64,000 nt of DNA. It comes from Christiangramia oceanisediminis. GTDB taxonomy: Bacteria > Bacteroidota > Bacteroidia > Flavobacteriales > Flavobacteriaceae. The notes below the pieces were generated by a model. That model saw only the letters and a list, made by a program, of their open reading frames with translations. It did no database searches and had not been told where the DNA came from. Numbering within the stretch: the stretch's first letter is position 1; each line of letters opens with the position of its first letter. This document shows positions 20,434 through 29,112 of the stretch, piece after piece. A program made the translations under genes and the position numbers. The DNA is taken from positions 744,001 to 808,000 of the forward strand of contig NZ_JANCNS010000003.1 of assembly GCF_022570735.2 (NCBI RefSeq), read 5' to 3'.

Positions 20434-21759
20434 ATGCATCAAAATTTCAAACATTTTAAAAGGAAGTTTTCCGGTCTTTACTTATTACTGTTGTTTCTTG
20501 TGGTAGCAACATCATGTTCATCGGTTAAGAGAACCAATAAGGAAATAAAGAAAAACCTCAATACCACCAGGGTTTTCGAGAATGGTTTTACCGGCCTGGC
20601 CGTGTATGACCCGGTTAAAAACGAGATGGTCTATGCCTATAATGCAGACAAATATTTCACCCCGGCTTCCAACACCAAACTATTTACTTTTTACGCCGGG
20701 TTAAAGATGCTTGGCGATTCGATTCCGGCTTTGAAATATGCAAAAAGAGAGGATTCTCTTATTTTTAAAGCCACCGGGGACCCTTCCCTGTTAAATCCAA
20801 ATCTACCCGAATCCAGGGTGATCGATTTCCTTTCGAAAGCTGAAGAAAACCTATATTATATCGCTCCTGTTTTTACCGAAAAGTATTTTGGCCCGGGATG
20901 GTCATGGGACGATTATAATTACTCCTATTCTTCGGAAAGAACTCCCATGCCTATTTACGGGAACAATATTACTTTCGATTTTGATGAAAATTCAGATTTT
21001 GAAGTGATGCCGACTGTATTTAAAGATTCCGTAACGATTTCCGCCAATGGAAATGAGGCATCCCTAAAACGTGCGATGACTTCAAACAAATTCAAAATGA
21101 ATAAAGGTTACACCAGCCGAAGCAGGGAAATCCCGCTAAAATATTCTGATCTTACCTTTACAAGATTGCTGGAAGACACTCTCAAAAAAGACATTACTAT
21201 AATAGAGAAGTATTCTACCAACAAAGAATTCAAAACTCTTTACAGCATTCCAGCAGACAGCGTCTACAAAAAAATGCTGGAAGATTCTGATAATTTCATA
21301 GCCGAACAGATTCTCCTTATGGCTTCCGGAACCATTTCAGATAGTCTGAAGACCGAGATCACCATTGATTATATGAAAGAAAATCACTTAAAGGACCTGC
21401 CGGACGAACCGGTTTGGAGAGACGGGTCGGGCCTTTCCAGGTATAATCTTTTTACTCCGCGAAGTATGGTCAAACTGCTTGAAAAGATCCTGGCGGAACG
21501 TTCACATGAAGATCTTTTCAGTTTGATGGCGACTGGTGGCGAATCTGGAACACTTAAGAATTATTACAAGGCCGACGAACCATATATTTTTGCCAAAACA
21601 GGAACCCTGAGCAATAATCACAGCCTTAGCGGTTACCTGAAAACCCAATCGGGAAAAATACTCATTTTTAGTTTTATGAATAGCAATTACACCATTCCTA
21701 CTTCAGAACTCAAGGCCGGAATGGAAAAGATCCTCGAAAACATCAGGGATAATTATTAA
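20434..21759 (+). CDS. dacB: D-alanyl-D-alanine carboxypeptidase/endopeptidase (PBP4/DacB type)
   Basis: Class C low-molecular-weight penicillin-binding protein that trims D-Ala or cleaves cross-links in peptidoglycan. 441 residues. The N-terminus carries a lipobox (VVATSC, Cys28). Active-site motifs: SNTK (Ser79, Lys82), SDN in DSDNFIAEQ, and KTG in FAKTGTLSNNHSL. It is followed 18 bases later by an LD-carboxypeptidase gene on the same strand, so both probably act on murein peptides. It is divergent from susC across 139 bases that contain only A/T-rich sequence and near-consensus -7 boxes. TATATTTA lies about 20 bases before the ATG. Confidence 0.92.
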   Translation: MHQNFKHFKRKFSGLYLLLLFLVVATSCSSVKRTNKEIKKNLNTTRVFENGFTGLAVYDPVKNEMVYAYNADKYFTPASNTKLFTFYAGLKMLGDSIPALKYAKREDSLIFKATGDPSLLNPNLPESRVIDFLSKAEENLYYIAPVFTEKYFGPGWSWDDYNYSYSSERTPMPIYGNNITFDFDENSDFEVMPTVFKDSVTISANGNEASLKRAMTSNKFKMNKGYTSRSREIPLKYSDLTFTRLLEDTLKKDITIIEKYSTNKEFKTLYSIPADSVYKKMLEDSDNFIAEQILLMASGTISDSLKTEITIDYMKENHLKDLPDEPVWRDGSGLSRYNLFTPRSMVKLLEKILAERSHEDLFSLMATGGESGTLKNYYKADEPYIFAKTGTLSNNHSLSGYLKTQSGKILIFSFMNSNYTIPTSELKAGMEKILENIRDNY

Positions 21760-21777
21760 GTTTATCAAAACTTCAGC

Positions 21778-22836
21778 ATGCAAAGAAGAAAATTCATTCA
21801 GAATATAGGAATAGGCAGTTTAGCCTTTCCACTCAGCTCATTCAATACCTCAGAAATCCTGGAAGATCGAATTTCAGAAGATGATATTCTTATTCCCTCA
21901 AGCCTTAAAGAAGGAGACACGATCGGGATCGTGAGCCCGGCAAGTGCGATCTTTGAAACCGAACCTTACGAGGTCGCCCGTGACACTTTTGAAGCCATGG
22001 GCTTAAAAGTCAAATTTGGGCAGTTCACCTCCAACAGGTACGGACATTTAGCGGGTACCGACGAAGAACGTGCCGAAGAACTGAACGACATGTTCAGAAA
22101 CCAGGACGTAAAAGCTATTATTGCGCTAAGAGGCGGATCAGGTTCGGCTCGAATTCTTGATAAACTCGATTATGAAGCGATCCGGAACAATCCGAAGATC
22201 TTTGCGGGATACAGCGATATCACTGCCCTCCACCTTGCTATTTTCAAAAAGACTGGACTGGTTACTTTTCACAGCCCGGTAGCGGTGTCTACCTGGAATT
22301 CCTTCAGTTTTGATTATTTTAAAAAACTATTGTTTGACGGGGAGCAGATCAGTTACGAAAATCCACAGGAAAAAGGAGATAATCTGGCGATCACTAAAAA
22401 CAGAATCAGAACCATCAATCCGGGAAAAGCAAGCGGACAGCTGCTTGGCGGAAACCTTTCGGTGATGACCGGCATCATGGGATCGAACTATTTCCCGGAA
22501 GACTGGAAGGGAAAGATCCTGTACCTGGAGGATGTGGGCGAAAAGATCTATGCCGTAGACCGGATGATGTCGCAACTTTATCTTGGCGGAATCTTTGAGC
22601 AAATTAGCGGTTTCGTCTTCGGAAAATGTACCGATTGTGATCCCGGTGGAAGTGGCTATGGTTCGCTCACCCTGGAAGAAGTGATTGACCACTATATAAA
22701 ACCGCTTGGAATTCCGGCCTATTCCGGGGCTATGATAGGTCATATTGATGATAATGCCACCATTCCGAATGGTATACAGGCTGAAATCGATGCCGATAAA
22801 GGAACAATCAAACTGCTTCAGGCACCAACCAAATAG
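21778..22836 (+). CDS. LD-carboxypeptidase (S66 family), probable Tat substrate
   Basis: 352 residues of the S66/MccF-LdcA family, which removes the terminal D-Ala from murein tetrapeptides. Motifs: IGIVSPAS near the start of the domain, IIALRGGSGSARILD, and GYSDITALHLAIFKKTGLVTFHSPV containing the expected nucleophile Ser in GYSD. The N-terminus QRRKFIQNIGIGSLAF looks like a twin-arginine signal, so the enzyme is probably exported, unlike cytosolic E. coli LdcA. It follows dacB by 18 bases and ends 1 base from the convergent hydrolase gene. Confidence 0.9.
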   Translation: MQRRKFIQNIGIGSLAFPLSSFNTSEILEDRISEDDILIPSSLKEGDTIGIVSPASAIFETEPYEVARDTFEAMGLKVKFGQFTSNRYGHLAGTDEERAEELNDMFRNQDVKAIIALRGGSGSARILDKLDYEAIRNNPKIFAGYSDITALHLAIFKKTGLVTFHSPVAVSTWNSFSFDYFKKLLFDGEQISYENPQEKGDNLAITKNRIRTINPGKASGQLLGGNLSVMTGIMGSNYFPEDWKGKILYLEDVGEKIYAVDRMMSQLYLGGIFEQISGFVFGKCTDCDPGGSGYGSLTLEEVIDHYIKPLGIPAYSGAMIGHIDDNATIPNGIQAEIDADKGTIKLLQAPTK

Positions 22837-22837
22837 C

Positions 22838-23971
22838 TTATTGCTGAGATTTCATTTTTAATTCATACTCATAGATCTGGCGTCCCATTTCAGCAAGAAA
22901 TGGGATTCCTTTTTGGTCATACTCGTATTCACCGTCATTAAAAATACCATTTTCATTAACAAGCAGGGTGGCCGTTAGAAAGAATTCCACCCCGTTGGCT
23001 GGATCGTATACATAGGCGTTATCTGTAAGGGTACCATAGGCGTAACCTACCTTATTATAGATCTTAACAGCCGAATTAATAGGCTCCTTGGAATCCCCGA
23101 ACATAAAAAACTTCCCATAACTATCGTAAAATTCTGTACGATCGTACCCCTCTTTAAAAGGATAGGTCGCCATCTTTCCCTTAAGAAAAGCCACATCTTC
23201 CTTCTTTAGATCAAAGCGTTCCGATTCCTGGTAAACTTCTGGAAAGAATAGTCGTTTCATTAATTCCTGCTGGGTTCTAACAGGGAAATAATTCTTCAGG
23301 GAAAAATCGAAAACTCCTTTATGAAGGCTGTCATTTGCCATATACCCCTTTCCTTTTTTTATGGATTCCATATCCAGAGGCTTTGCTTCGGTATTCGTGG
23401 TGACCGGCAATTCAAATGTTCCGTCTTCCTGTACAAAGCTTATTTTCTGGGTAACCAGGTCTCGGGATCGGTCGCCAGCAAATCGATGTGATATCCTAAC
23501 GGGTTCCAGCCCTTTCTCTTCTAATTTGGATTGGATATAGTCCTGGCCCAAAAATTCAAAGATCCGATTATAAGCATCATTATCGCTCACTGCAAAAATC
23601 TGCCTGATATCGTCTGCGATCGTATGCGAAATACTATCCCCTTCTATGGAATAAGGAGTATCCCGGCTTAATTCTGAATCCATTTCATTGATTTTTTCAA
23701 GCGCGAGAATAGCCAGTGGCAACTTTACGGTACTTGCCGGGTAGAAATAAGCACTGTCCTGAAGCCTGAATGACATTTCCTTAAATTGGGGTTCCCCGGA
23801 GGCATTTCGTTTAACCGAAGTATACAGGATCTGTAATTCATATTTAGCTGCATCGTTCATGATCACATCCACGATGCTATCATCAGATTTCCTAATAATT
23901 TCGACCAGCTTATTTTGAGCAGTTAATGAAAAGCTTAAAAAAAGTAAATACAGTAAGGCTAATTTTTTCAT
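22838..23971 (-). CDS. Serine hydrolase, class A beta-lactamase-like fold
   Basis: 377 residues with a signal peptide (ALLYLLFLSFSLTAQ). Active-site motifs of the penicillin-binding fold: STVK (Ser80, Lys83) in FYPASTVKLPLAILAL and SDN in AVSDNDAYNRIFEF. The third motif reads KVG where KTG is usual, and the protein is about 90 residues longer than classical class A beta-lactamases. It belongs to the beta-lactamase2-like serine hydrolases; a role in murein or ester hydrolysis is as likely as antibiotic inactivation. A near-ideal -33/-7 promoter precedes it. Confidence 0.85.
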   Translation of the reverse strand: MKKLALLYLLFLSFSLTAQNKLVEIIRKSDDSIVDVIMNDAAKYELQILYTSVKRNASGEPQFKEMSFRLQDSAYFYPASTVKLPLAILALEKINEMDSELSRDTPYSIEGDSISHTIADDIRQIFAVSDNDAYNRIFEFLGQDYIQSKLEEKGLEPVRISHRFAGDRSRDLVTQKISFVQEDGTFELPVTTNTEAKPLDMESIKKGKGYMANDSLHKGVFDFSLKNYFPVRTQQELMKRLFFPEVYQESERFDLKKEDVAFLKGKMATYPFKEGYDRTEFYDSYGKFFMFGDSKEPINSAVKIYNKVGYAYGTLTDNAYVYDPANGVEFFLTATLLVNENGIFNDGEYEYDQKGIPFLAEMGRQIYEYELKMKSQQ

Positions 23972-23988
23972 AATTGAGGGTGCTTATT

Positions 23989-24020
23989 CAAATATATTCA
24001 ATTTTAGAAATTACTTCAAT
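23989..24020 (-). promoter_or_regulatory. Promoter of the serine hydrolase gene
   Basis: TATATTTG on the - strand (23989-23996) with TTG exactly 20 bases upstream (24017-24019). The -7 box ends 18 bases before the ATG. Confidence 0.6.
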
Positions 24021-24081
24021 TCAACCGACAAAATTTTCAATCTCCGGACTTTTTAGCATTTTTATAATAAATTAGCCTCTA

Positions 24082-25602
24082 ATGGAAACCAGTGAAAAAT
24101 TCAAAGCTTCTGTTCAGGAAGGCTACAGGATAAAAGGCGAAAGCATTTACCTTGGTGCCGGAATGATCAACGGAACCGTGATTCCTGAAGCCGCCGTAAA
24201 ACTCCCTTTAAAAACTCTTAACCGGCATGGCCTGATCGCGGGAGCCACCGGAACAGGAAAGTCTAAAACCCTCCAGATCATTGCTGAAAACCTTTCTGAT
24301 AACGGGGTTCCTGTTTTACTAATGGACATCAAGGGAGACCTGAGCGGTGTGGCAAAGGCTTCGGAAGGAGCCGATTTTATTGACAAACGGCACCAATTGC
24401 TCAATTTCCCCTTCGAGCCTAAAGGATCACCCGTAGAGATCCTGAGCCTGTCTGATGAGCCCGGTATTAGGTTGAGAGCAACGGTAAGCGAGTTTGGCCC
24501 GGTTCTGTTATCCAGGATCCTGGACCTTACAGACACCCAGACCGGCATCATGGCCATTGTCTTCAAATATTGCGATGACAAGAAATTACCCCTACTGGAC
24601 CTGAAGGATTTGAAGAAGATCCTTCAATATGCTACCGAAGAAGGAAAGGAAGAGTTTGAAAAAGAATATGGCCGTATCTCTTCTGCCTCTACCGGTGCGA
24701 TCTTACGAAAGATCGTAGCCCTGGAGCAGCAAGGTGCAGACCGGTTTTTTGGAGAGCGCTCTTTTGAAGTGAACGACCTGCTTCAGAAAAATTCTGATGG
24801 GAAAGCCTATATCAATATTCTCAGGCTTACAGATATACAGGACAGGCCTAAATTATTCTCAACTTTTATGCTGAGCCTCCTGGCAGAGATCTATAGTACC
24901 TTTCCGGAACGCGGTGATCTTGAAAAGCCAGAACTGGTATTGTTCATCGATGAGGCTCACCTTATTTTCGAGCAGGCTTCAGATGCTTTACTGGACCAGA
25001 TCGAAAGCATCGTGAAACTTATTCGTTCCAAGGGAGTGGGAATCTTTTTTGTTACCCAGAACCCGGCAGATATACCTGAGGAAGTACTAGGACAGCTCGG
25101 CCTTAAAGTTCAGCATGCCTTACGCGCCTTTACGGCAAAAGACAGGAAAGCGATCAAACTGGCTGCTGAAAATTACCCGCTTTCAGAATTTTACGATACC
25201 AAAAATATGCTTACTGCGTTAGGTATCGGAGAAGCTTTGGTTTCGGCACTCGATGAAAAAGGAAGACCAACTCCGCTTGTAGCCACGATGCTAAGAGCTC
25301 CTATGAGCCGGATGGATATTCTTAATGAGAATGAGTTAGATGAACTGATCAAAAAATCTGAATTATCAGTCAAATACAATGATCAACCAGACAGGGAAAG
25401 CGCCTACGAGATCCTGAACCGCAAGATAGAACAGGCCGAAGAAGAAAAGGCCAGGGAGAAAGCCGAAAAAGAAAGAAAAGAAGTTATAAAAACCAGTTCC
25501 CGACGAAGAAGTTCAAGCACGGAGGGAGCGGTAATAAAAGTATTAACCAGCGCCACCTTCATTAGAGGCGTGCTGGGAATTCTGAATAAAATTTTAAAGT
25601 AA
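24082..25602 (+). CDS. HerA-like P-loop ATPase (DUF853)
   Basis: 506 residues of the HerA/FtsK-like ATPase superfamily, DUF853 type. Walker A GATGTGKS is at residues 54-61, Walker B in LVLFIDEAHLIFE at about 284-296, and the sensor segment FFVTQNPADIPEEVLGQLG follows. The C-terminus has a charged coiled coil (EEEKAREKAEKERKEV) and a serine-rich basic stretch. These proteins are assumed to be hexameric motors, but the substrate of this subgroup is not established. No NurA or defence partner lies alongside; the downstream neighbour is a lipoprotein gene 16 bases away. Confidence 0.88.
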   Translation: METSEKFKASVQEGYRIKGESIYLGAGMINGTVIPEAAVKLPLKTLNRHGLIAGATGTGKSKTLQIIAENLSDNGVPVLLMDIKGDLSGVAKASEGADFIDKRHQLLNFPFEPKGSPVEILSLSDEPGIRLRATVSEFGPVLLSRILDLTDTQTGIMAIVFKYCDDKKLPLLDLKDLKKILQYATEEGKEEFEKEYGRISSASTGAILRKIVALEQQGADRFFGERSFEVNDLLQKNSDGKAYINILRLTDIQDRPKLFSTFMLSLLAEIYSTFPERGDLEKPELVLFIDEAHLIFEQASDALLDQIESIVKLIRSKGVGIFFVTQNPADIPEEVLGQLGLKVQHALRAFTAKDRKAIKLAAENYPLSEFYDTKNMLTALGIGEALVSALDEKGRPTPLVATMLRAPMSRMDILNENELDELIKKSELSVKYNDQPDRESAYEILNRKIEQAEEEKAREKAEKERKEVIKTSSRRRSSSTEGAVIKVLTSATFIRGVLGILNKILK

Positions 25603-25618
25603 ACCCATCAAATTAAAC

Positions 25619-26176
25619 ATGTACAAAAGAACCTTATTCACCCTTGGCCTACTGGCAAGTTTAACTGCCTGCACCAGTGACGAAGAAAACCCTTTTCTAA
25701 TTTCATCCACACAGGTTGGTCCGCTGAATAAAAACGTAAAGATAAACCAGCTGGATTCTATTTTTAAAGAAGACAGTATAGTGAGGCAAACCAGTGGCCC
25801 TGAGCAACTTAGGTCTACCGATGAGATCAAGATCTTTGACCGGGATGGGAATGCCCTTTTAAGCCTGGAACCCCTGCAGGAATTTGATTCTACCAGTACC
25901 ATAGGTTATGTAAGGATTCTCGACCCCAGGTTTGAAACCAAAAGCGGGCTTACCATACAGAGCACCTTTAAGGATATCGTTGAAAATTATACGATTTCAA
26001 GGATTGAAAATACCATCAATTCGGCCGTGGTTTTCCTTGACGAGATCAATGCCTATGTCACTATCGACAAGAACCAGCTTCCTACCAGTTTACGTTATGA
26101 CACTGACAGTAAGATCATGGCTTCACAAATTCCAGATGACGCCAAGATCAAATATTTTATGATCTACTGGAATTAA
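25619..26176 (+). CDS. Hypothetical lipoprotein
   Basis: 185 residues starting MYKRTLFTLGLLASLTAC, a clear lipoprotein signal with Cys at residue 18. The rest is polar with a repeated beta-strand and turn character and no motif I recognise. It is sandwiched between the HerA-like gene (16 bases) and the lipoprotein pyrophosphatase (1 base gap), so it is probably co-transcribed with both. Function unknown. Confidence 0.8.
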   Translation: MYKRTLFTLGLLASLTACTSDEENPFLISSTQVGPLNKNVKINQLDSIFKEDSIVRQTSGPEQLRSTDEIKIFDRDGNALLSLEPLQEFDSTSTIGYVRILDPRFETKSGLTIQSTFKDIVENYTISRIENTINSAVVFLDEINAYVTIDKNQLPTSLRYDTDSKIMASQIPDDAKIKYFMIYWN

Positions 26177-26177
26177 A

Positions 26178-26771
26178 ATGAGAATACTGGGAATTCTTGT
26201 CATGCTTGTTCTTGTTGGCTGTAAGAGTCCTTATGATTACCTGAATACAGATCTTATATCAGAAAACGGTCATTACCGCGCAGTGATCGAGATACCGGCC
26301 GGCACAAATTCCAAGATCGAATACGATAAGAATTTAAAAGAATTCAAACCCTCATTTCGCAATGGCGAGGAACGAACCATCGACTTCCTCGCCTATCCTG
26401 CGAATTACGGATTTATCCCTTCCACTTACTCCGATCCTCAATCTGGAGGTGATGGCGACCCTTTAGACATTCTGGTACTAAGTTCTTCCCTGAATCCAGG
26501 TGATATTGTCGAAGTTCTTCCCATCGCTATTCTAAAATTAACCGATAACGACGAACAGGACTTCAAGGTAATCGCGATCCCCACAGATGCTTCTAAACAA
26601 ACCATCAGGGTAGCCAACTATGAAGAATTCGTTAAAAAATACGACCCTGCCCGCAAAATAATAGAAACCTGGTTTTTAAACTACGATCTTCAGGACGATA
26701 CAGTTTTACTGGGCTGGGGAGATGAAAAGGAAGCAATTCGGGAAATCGAGCGCTGGCGCGTAAAATCGTAA
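26178..26771 (+). CDS. ppa: Inorganic pyrophosphatase, lipoprotein form
   Basis: 197 residues of class I soluble pyrophosphatase, which hydrolyses PPi to phosphate. Aligned by eye with E. coli Ppa: EIPAGTNSKIEYD (metal and phosphate residues), YPANYGFIP, and DGDPLDILV with the three aspartates (Asp92, Asp94, Asp97), then Asp123, Asp128 and Lys130. The conserved C-terminal Tyr-Lys pair reads Tyr169-Asp170. Unusually it begins MRILGILVMLVLVGC, a lipobox with Cys15, so the enzyme should be membrane-anchored outside the cytoplasm. It follows a second lipoprotein gene by 1 base. Confidence 0.9.
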   Translation: MRILGILVMLVLVGCKSPYDYLNTDLISENGHYRAVIEIPAGTNSKIEYDKNLKEFKPSFRNGEERTIDFLAYPANYGFIPSTYSDPQSGGDGDPLDILVLSSSLNPGDIVEVLPIAILKLTDNDEQDFKVIAIPTDASKQTIRVANYEEFVKKYDPARKIIETWFLNYDLQDDTVLLGWGDEKEAIREIERWRVKS

Positions 26772-26839
26772 AGTGTGTTAATTAAGTATATCCTTTTAAT
26801 TCTTTATCTACTTTTAGAACATAACCAATACGATATGTT

Positions 26840-27046
26840 ATGATTAAAATCCTAGCACTTGTTATGACCATTGGAGGCGCCATCGCACTCGTAATGGGAG
26901 TACTTGGAATTTTTGGCAGTGTTGCCCTAATGCTTAGCCCATGGGCGCTTACTATTCTCGGGTTCATTTTCTTTGTAGCAGGAATAAGTATGCTCAAATA
27001 CCGAAAAGACACCGATGAGGTCCAGGCACAGCGCCAGAGTTCTTAA
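26840..27046 (+). CDS. Small two-helix membrane protein
   Basis: 68 residues, mostly two hydrophobic helices (IKILALVMTIGGAIALVMGVL and LMLSPWALTILGFIFFVAGIS) and a charged tail (KYRKDTDEVQAQ). The codon pattern and the terminator directly after the stop support a real gene. An opposite-strand frame over the same bases has no such support. No family recognised; location inner membrane. Confidence 0.65.
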   Translation: MIKILALVMTIGGAIALVMGVLGIFGSVALMLSPWALTILGFIFFVAGISMLKYRKDTDEVQAQRQSS

Positions 27047-27058
27047 AAGGTATCAGAA

Positions 27059-27093
27059 TAAAAAAGGGACGCTAAATTGCGTCCCTTTTTTTC
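27059..27093. terminator. Bidirectional terminator between small membrane gene and ftsZ
   Basis: AAAAAAGGGACGC / GCGTCCCTTTTTTT hairpin with a 6-base loop between convergent genes. On the - strand it closes the dcw cluster after ftsZ. Confidence 0.85.
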
Positions 27094-27107
27094 TGGCTAG
27101 GTTGAAA

Positions 27108-29084
27108 TTAATCTACATTATCATGTAGAAAAGAATTGTTGGTTCTAAAGTGCAGTTCATTGTTTTCGTCCTGCTCGATGCTGGTTCGGGAAAGCTTTCC
27201 TTCCCCAGGTCTTGAGTTATCCAACTCGATCCCGGCACGCTTATAAGCAGGCTGCTTTTCGATCTCATCGATCTGTGCTGAACTACTTCTGAACTTATAA
27301 TTGAATTCCTTCATTTTTGCCTTTCTTTCTGCAGTTCTTTTACGAACTACTTCTGAAGAAATAGGATTATCGAAAGGATTATCGTTTTCAGAAGGATTCG
27401 CTTCAGGTTTTGGCTCTACGGTTTTCTTCTTGAATTCAACAGATTCGTCCTTAGGCTCTTCTTTCTTAGGAGCCTTAGATCGCTCTAATTTTTGCTCCAT
27501 TTCCATATAATCATCAAGGCTGTAACGCTTGATGCCCTGGGTAGAACTTTCAGTCACCGGTACGATCTCAACAGGCTCGTTAACCTTGATATCCTTCGCC
27601 TTCTTTTCCTCGTCTTCTAACTGGAATCTTTTTACGTCCTCTTCCTTCTTAGGCTTTTCTTCCTGATTAGGATTGGCTGGCATATCAAAAGTGAACATGA
27701 ACTGCTCTTCTTTCTCCACACGCACTTCTTCAGGTTCGTTCACCTCCATGTTCCTGGCCTGTTCACTGGTGTCGTTGATGATGAAATCATCAGGATTCAC
27801 CTCTTCAAAACTAACCTCGAGATCCCGCGCATATTCCGGAGTTCGCAAAGGATCGTCTTCCTTTGCAGCTTCCTGTCTTACCTCCTGAATTTCTTCTTCG
27901 GTTTCATCCAGGGTATGAACGATCTTTTCTTCTTTTTCGGGCTCATCGAACTGCAATTCGTTCCTGGTCTGGCCAGGAATAGGCCCGTTAGTAGTCTTTG
28001 AAATTGGAGCTGACTTTGGAGACAGGTCATGCTCTGCTTTCTGCTCATCCTCCAACGTATGAATGATCTTTTTGGTTTCAGTATTCGTAATCTCATTTTG
28101 CTGCTCCACATCGAAACCAGTAGCGATGATGGTAACAGCAATAGCATCTTCCAAAGCCTCGTCTTCACCCACACCCATAATGATGTTGGCACTGTGACCG
28201 GCTTCTGCCTGGATATGATCGTTGATTTCTCCAATTTCATCAATGGTGATCTCTTCATTACCAGAAACGATGAGCAGTAATACGTTCTTGGCACCAGTGA
28301 TCTTATTATCGTTCAGTAACGGAGAGTCCAGGGCTTTCATGATCGCATCTGTTGCCCTGTTGGCTCCAGATGCCTGGGCAGACCCCATGATAGCTGTTCC
28401 AGAATTGCTGAGAACGGTCTTGGCGTCTCGCAAGTCAATGTTCTGGGTATAGTGATGAGTAATTACTTCAGCTATACCTCTTGAAGCGGTAGCAAGAACT
28501 TCGTCGGCTTTTGAGAATCCGGCCTTAAAACCAAGGTTACCGTAAACTTCCCTTAGCTTATTGTTATTGATAACGATTAGTGAGTCTACGTGCTTTCGAA
28601 GTCTTTCCACTCCTAGCTGGGCCTGCTCGTTACGGTTGCGACCTTCGAACATGAATGGAATGGTGACGATCCCAACAGTAAGAATATCCAGTTCCTTCGC
28701 CTGTTTGGCAATGATGGGCGCTGCCCCGGTTCCGGTACCACCACCCATTCCGGCAGTGATGAACACCATCTTAGTATTGGAATCAAGCATTTGCTTGATC
28801 TCCTCAAAACTCTCCACTGCGGCCTTCTCCCCGATCTCTGGATTGGCTCCTGCTCCAAGACCTTCGGTAAGGGTAACCCCTAACTGGATCTTATTGGGAA
28901 CCGGACTGTTCTCAAGTGCCTGGGAATCGGTGTTACATACCACGAAATCGACTCCTTTAATCCCTAACTGGAACATGTGGTTAATGGCATTGCTTCCTCC
29001 TCCGCCAACTCCAATCACTTTGATGACGTTCGATTGATTCTTCGGTAAATCGAAAGAGATGTCTCCAAATTCTGTACTGCTCAT
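27108..29084 (-). CDS. ftsZ: Cell division protein FtsZ (long C-terminal tail)
   Basis: Tubulin-like GTPase that forms the Z ring. 658 residues: GTPase domain with GVGGGGSNA near 25-33 and the tubulin signature GGGTGTG at 114-120, NLDLRDAKT-like NIDLRDAKTV helix, then the C-terminal subdomain to about residue 325. The remaining 330 or so residues are a highly charged Glu/Lys-rich, probably disordered tail, far longer than the E. coli linker but usual in Flavobacteriia. It is the last gene of the dcw cluster, 28 bases after ftsA, with a terminator downstream. Confidence 0.98.
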   Translation of the reverse strand: MSSTEFGDISFDLPKNQSNVIKVIGVGGGGSNAINHMFQLGIKGVDFVVCNTDSQALENSPVPNKIQLGVTLTEGLGAGANPEIGEKAAVESFEEIKQMLDSNTKMVFITAGMGGGTGTGAAPIIAKQAKELDILTVGIVTIPFMFEGRNRNEQAQLGVERLRKHVDSLIVINNNKLREVYGNLGFKAGFSKADEVLATASRGIAEVITHHYTQNIDLRDAKTVLSNSGTAIMGSAQASGANRATDAIMKALDSPLLNDNKITGAKNVLLLIVSGNEEITIDEIGEINDHIQAEAGHSANIIMGVGEDEALEDAIAVTIIATGFDVEQQNEITNTETKKIIHTLEDEQKAEHDLSPKSAPISKTTNGPIPGQTRNELQFDEPEKEEKIVHTLDETEEEIQEVRQEAAKEDDPLRTPEYARDLEVSFEEVNPDDFIINDTSEQARNMEVNEPEEVRVEKEEQFMFTFDMPANPNQEEKPKKEEDVKRFQLEDEEKKAKDIKVNEPVEIVPVTESSTQGIKRYSLDDYMEMEQKLERSKAPKKEEPKDESVEFKKKTVEPKPEANPSENDNPFDNPISSEVVRKRTAERKAKMKEFNYKFRSSSAQIDEIEKQPAYKRAGIELDNSRPGEGKLSRTSIEQDENNELHFRTNNSFLHDNVD

Positions 29085-29112
29085 ATACTCTGTTTTACTG
29101 GTTGTATTGTAT

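Noticed and set aside
22838-23971. Antibiotic-resistance beta-lactamase
   Set aside because: The fold motifs are present but the third motif is KVG, the protein is oversized and the neighbours are murein enzymes; resistance cannot be claimed.
24082-25602. HerA-like ATPase as part of a defence system
   Set aside because: No NurA, Sir2 or nuclease partner nearby; neighbours are lipoprotein genes.
26782-27012. Opposite-strand 76-residue frame over the small membrane gene
   Set aside because: The + strand frame has clear helix pattern and terminator; the - strand frame has neither.
27108-29084. FtsZ about 270 residues longer than E. coli FtsZ
   Set aside because: Long charged C-terminal tails are common in flavobacterial FtsZ; no extra folded domain is visible.
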